Below are positions 49,501 to 51,928 of a stretch of DNA of 51,928 bases, piece by piece. Source of the stretch: an uncultured bacterium. GTDB taxonomy: Bacteria > Cyanobacteriota > Vampirovibrionia > Gastranaerophilales > Gastranaerophilaceae. How positions within the stretch are numbered: the stretch's first letter is position 1; each line of letters starts with the position of its first letter. Position numbers and translations under genes: made by a program. Under the pieces are notes generated by a model. That model did no database searches and was not told the DNA's origin. It worked only from the letters and a program-made list of their open reading frames with translations. The DNA lies in contig URPS01000014.1 of assembly GCA_900549855.1 (NCBI GenBank), positions 1 through 51,928 of the forward strand. The letters run 5' to 3'.

Positions 49501-49769
49501 ATTTAAGCAAACATGTTGTAACAATTGATACAAGAAAAATTGATTTAACATTCAGTGAGTTTGAAATTTTAAAAACGCTCGCAAAGTATCCGGAACGTGT
49601 ATATTCACGTTCTGAATTAATCTCCATTATTCGAGGCGAAGCCGGATATGATATAACAGAAAGAGTTATTGATTTTCAGATAGTTAATTTAAGAAAGAAA
49701 CTTGGAGATTACGGCTCCTGCATAGAAACGGTTCGTGGAATCGGATATAAATTGGAAGGTGGACAATGA
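49482..49769 (+). pseudogene. Response regulator DNA-binding domain, receiver domain lost
   Basis: The frame from 49482 encodes ~95 residues of an OmpR/PhoB-type winged helix: IDLTFSEFEILKTLAKYPERVYSRSELI ... ERVIDFQIVNLRKKLGDYGSCIETVRGIGYKLE. There is no start codon and no receiver domain; an in-frame stop lies at 49479-49481. The stop TGA overlaps the ATG of the histidine kinase (ATGA), the normal arrangement of a two-component pair. The receiver half was evidently removed together with the glycosyltransferase 3' half. Confidence 0.85.
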
Positions 49770-51118
49770 AAAAACGTGACAAGATTTTAATATGGAATGT
49801 CCTACTAATCGCATTTATAATTATTTCACTGATTTTTCTTGCAAAAAACCAACTTGAACAATTTAACAAAGCTTATATTGATGAAGAAAAAGAAGAAATT
49901 ACATCTTTAGCGAAACAAGTTAGTTGGGCTGTAAAACCAATACTCAAAAAGCATAATATTAAAGAATTAAATGAATACGCAACTTTATTTTTGCATAGCG
50001 ATACTCGACTAACTGTATGGGATTCGGATGGTAATGTTATTTGTGATTCTATAAATGCTAATACGGATAATATTCCTAAAAACTATGTCGCAGAAGAAAC
50101 TTTAATGGCCTCTCAGATGATATATCATTCAATGCCATTAAAAATTCAAAACGAAATTTATACGCTAACATTATCTACGACAACTAACCATATCAATAAA
50201 ATTCTTGTCAAATCTAAAAAATACATTTTGATAAGTGTTATAGTCGGCACTTTTATTGTCTTTATTCTTGCTTGTTATATTTTTGGCATTTATAAATCAT
50301 TTAACCGCCTTCAAAACAGTGCAATAAAGATATCTACAGGAGATTTAGACACTGACATATTTATTCCAAAAGGTGGAATGTTATATGAACTGGCCTTGGC
50401 TTTGAGCAAAATGTCTAATCGCTTAAAATCACAAATATTAGAAATGAGAAAACTCGAGGACTTCCGGAGCGAATTCATAGCAAATGTATCGCACGAAGTT
50501 AAAACACCACTAACAGGAATATTATCCGCAGTAGAACTATTGAACGAAGAATTTCCTGATAAAACACCTAAGACTGAAAAATGTTTAAATATTTTAGAAA
50601 AACAATCAAAAAGATTAAATTCTTTAGTTCAAGATATTTTAACATTATCAGAACTCGAAAAACCGCAAAAAATAAGCTTAACCAAAATCAATCCGGCAAT
50701 TGCAATCAATAACAGCATTGCATTGTGCTCTATTGGTGACATAAAAATCAATCTAAAATTGAAAGATGTCTACATAAACGGCGATAGCGAATTGCTGGAA
50801 CAAGCTATAACTAATATATTGACAAATGCAATCAAATATAGCCAATCAGAGGTTATTGATATAGAATTAACCACTATATCCGGTTTTGCGCAAATAATAA
50901 TCCGAGATTACGGGATTGGTATTCCACAAGAACATCTGCCAAGATTGTTTGAACATTTCTACCGAGTTGATAAAGCAAGAAGCAGAAATCTTGGCGGCAC
51001 CGGTTTAGGATTATCAATTGTTCAAAACATCGTAAAACTTCATAACGGAAAAATTACCGTTACTTCTGATAACGGATGCAAATTTGTTATTGAAATTCCT
51101 TTATATAAAGAAAGATAA
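49766..51118 (+). CDS. PhoR-like sensor histidine kinase
   Basis: 450 residues. Membrane helix 1 is at about 7-27 and helix 2 at about 152-173, with a ~120-residue extracytoplasmic sensor between (LTVWDSDGNVICDS is PAS/Cache-like). HAMP follows at ~175-225. The HisKA box is EFIANVSHEVKTPLTGI with the phospho-accepting His243, and the HATPase has ITNILTNAIKYS (N box), IIRDYGIGIP (G1), LFEHFYRVDKARS (F) and LGGTGLGLSIVQ (G2). Its cognate regulator gene just upstream has lost its receiver domain, so this kinase may be orphaned. Translation was coupled to that gene through the ATGA overlap. Confidence 0.93.
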   Translation: MKKRDKILIWNVLLIAFIIISLIFLAKNQLEQFNKAYIDEEKEEITSLAKQVSWAVKPILKKHNIKELNEYATLFLHSDTRLTVWDSDGNVICDSINANTDNIPKNYVAEETLMASQMIYHSMPLKIQNEIYTLTLSTTTNHINKILVKSKKYILISVIVGTFIVFILACYIFGIYKSFNRLQNSAIKISTGDLDTDIFIPKGGMLYELALALSKMSNRLKSQILEMRKLEDFRSEFIANVSHEVKTPLTGILSAVELLNEEFPDKTPKTEKCLNILEKQSKRLNSLVQDILTLSELEKPQKISLTKINPAIAINNSIALCSIGDIKINLKLKDVYINGDSELLEQAITNILTNAIKYSQSEVIDIELTTISGFAQIIIRDYGIGIPQEHLPRLFEHFYRVDKARSRNLGGTGLGLSIVQNIVKLHNGKITVTSDNGCKFVIEIPLYKER

Positions 51119-51206
51119 AAATTACTTATCCCAATTTTGTGAACAACTCTTGATTGGAATATAACAAAATTTTGGTTCTAAAAAGCTGTAAATAAGTTTT
51201 ATAATA

Positions 51207-51602
51207 TTAAGCATAATAATCCAACCCCTTTTTATCTGTTGATTGCGTATTTTTATTTTTTAATCTTTGTGCCTGTGCTCTTATTGTTTTTGCTTGACTT
51301 GCAACCCTGTAATCTTGAGCAGAAGGGTCTGATGGTGCCATTGCTGATTCTATAACAGTATTAGCATTATTAATAGTTGATTGCGGATTCTTAGGATTTA
51401 AAGTCGGCATTTTTATTGACACATGACCGCCAATTGGAATACCTTCAGCATTCTTTTCAATAACAATTGTTCCTGCTAAAGCTCCTCCTGCACGTTTGTG
51501 AGCCGCTTCATGAGCATAAATCTGAGCATAATTCTTTCTAATAAGATTTTGACGTTGGCTTTTCAAAGACGAAACATTCAAGAAATTCATACTTCTATAC
51601 AT
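51207..51602 (-). CDS. SprA-related putative metalloprotease catalytic-domain protein
   Basis: About 131 residues from ATG 51602 (MYRSMNFLNVSSLKSQ); AAGGAG lies 2 bp upstream of this ATG, and an internal ATG at 51590 has looser spacing. The core QIYAHEAAHKRAGGALAGTIVIEKNAEGIPIGGHVSI matches the SprA-related family, with HExxH-like HEAAH as the presumed zinc motif. The C-terminal region is Ala/Ser/Gln-rich and helical (APSDPSAQDYRVASQAKTIRAQAQRL), also typical. Longer upstream readings (to 51821) run through repeat sequence and are unlikely to be translated. Biological role unknown. Confidence 0.8.
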   Translation of the reverse strand: MYRSMNFLNVSSLKSQRQNLIRKNYAQIYAHEAAHKRAGGALAGTIVIEKNAEGIPIGGHVSIKMPTLNPKNPQSTINNANTVIESAMAPSDPSAQDYRVASQAKTIRAQAQRLKNKNTQSTDKKGLDYYA

Positions 51603-51757
51603 ATCTCCTTGCTTCACGTGTTTTATTATACTCTTTTTTCTAAATATTGCAAGAGGGAGAGGAAAATAAGTTAAAAGTGGAAAATTATTTAAAACAACTT
51701 TCAATTCCTGAAAGCCGACCCAATATCTACGTACATTGAGCTTGTAATCTAGTGCTA

Positions 51758-51792
51758 CGTCATTACGAGGAACGTTAGTGACGAAGTAATCC
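51758..51792. repeat. Dispersed palindromic repeat (GTCATTACGAGG...GTGACGAAGTAATCC)
   Basis: The sequence resembles the widespread 'GTCATTGCGAGG...GACGAAGCAATCC' class of intergenic palindromes. It is GC-richer than its surroundings. There is no coding potential of its own. Confidence 0.55.
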
Positions 51793-51850
51793 AGTAAAAT
51801 TTTCTCACAATGGCGTGGCATTATGGTAATGTCTACGTGTGTAACTTCTA

Positions 51851-51912
51851 CCTCACCCTAGCCCTCTCCTGTAACTAACGTGACATCTCTCCCGCTCAAT
51901 GGATGTTGCGGG
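51851..51912. repeat. CCTCACCC-type repeat with CCCGC/GCGGG hairpin
   Basis: CCTCACCCTAGCCCTCTCCT (51851-51870) resembles the left end of the element at 2111. CCCGC (51891-51895) pairs with GCGGG (51908-51912). It may continue beyond the window. Confidence 0.5.
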
Positions 51913-51928
51913 CGAGAATTAAGTTTTA

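Larger units (their letters stand above)
51603..51928. other. Gene-free right edge containing dispersed repeats
   Basis: No supported gene. It contains two palindromic repeat elements, listed separately, and AT-rich spacer. Confidence 0.5.

Noticed and set aside
51207..51821. Longer 204-residue version of the SprA-type protein
   Set aside because: The extra N-terminus runs through a dispersed palindromic repeat and has no ribosome binding site, whereas AAGGAG lies just before the ATG at 51602.

Overview
The window is AT-rich bacterial chromosome. Cyanobacterial-style ClpC, prepilins with the GFTLAEVLITLAIIGVVA leader, a SprA-type HEAAHK protein and many small proteins opening with an N-terminal 'N-x(n)-F-[KRQ]-A' tag all point to a gut Gastranaerophilales (Vampirovibrionia/Melainabacteria). 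This assignment rests on gene content alone and is moderately confident. There is no rRNA operon and no CRISPR array.

Layout. 1-2.1 kb: an incomplete hypothetical gene and an amylase-like TIM-barrel protein. 2.2-12 kb: a surface-polymer/lipid neighbourhood. It has a small F-x-A protein, an FkbH-like HAD protein followed by a Dxs-family enzyme, plsC, ung, and a leftward operon of (broken toroid protein)-LicD-aminotransferase-cytidylyltransferase. The operon is preceded by a small tyrosine recombinase and an inverted-repeat segment. 12.2-19.2 kb: a housekeeping block with tRNA-Ser, ruvA, a UshA-like nucleotidase, plsY-pflA, a P-loop/TPR protein and rsmG. 19.23-38.74 kb: an accessory island bounded by a 52-bp direct repeat made of the 3' end and terminator of tRNA-Tyr. 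It carries a DUF4143 ATPase, a Ser/Thr kinase opposite a large nuclease-like protein (probable defence pair), a second small recombinase with an inverted-repeat segment, a 1799-residue EF-hand/repeat/HELGH protein, three F-x-A-tagged small proteins, and a five-gene Mu/Tn7-like transposition operon. 38.7-39.1 kb: three tRNA genes. 39.3-46.6 kb: an MFS exporter, an unknown 750-residue protein, a third small recombinase with an inverted-repeat promoter segment, and clpC. 46.6-51.9 kb: a secreted SH3-like protein, a candidate structured RNA, a prepilin, a deletion scar joining a glycosyltransferase to a response regulator, a histidine kinase and a SprA-type protein.

The most striking pattern is a module seen three times: a ~180-residue, catalytic-domain-only tyrosine recombinase, then a pair of inverted repeats enclosing a short promoter-bearing segment, then a co-directional target. 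The three targets are the LicD operon, the giant EF-hand/protease protein and clpC. At two loci the sites are 24-bp dyads with GTNAC-type ends and a TGAAT core in opposite orientation. This looks like a family of promoter inversion switches, each carrying its own recombinase, and would make surface phosphodecoration, a giant exported protein and possibly ClpC phase-variable. A second theme is the F-x-A N-terminal tag shared by at least five otherwise unrelated proteins, which may be a lineage-specific sorting signal.
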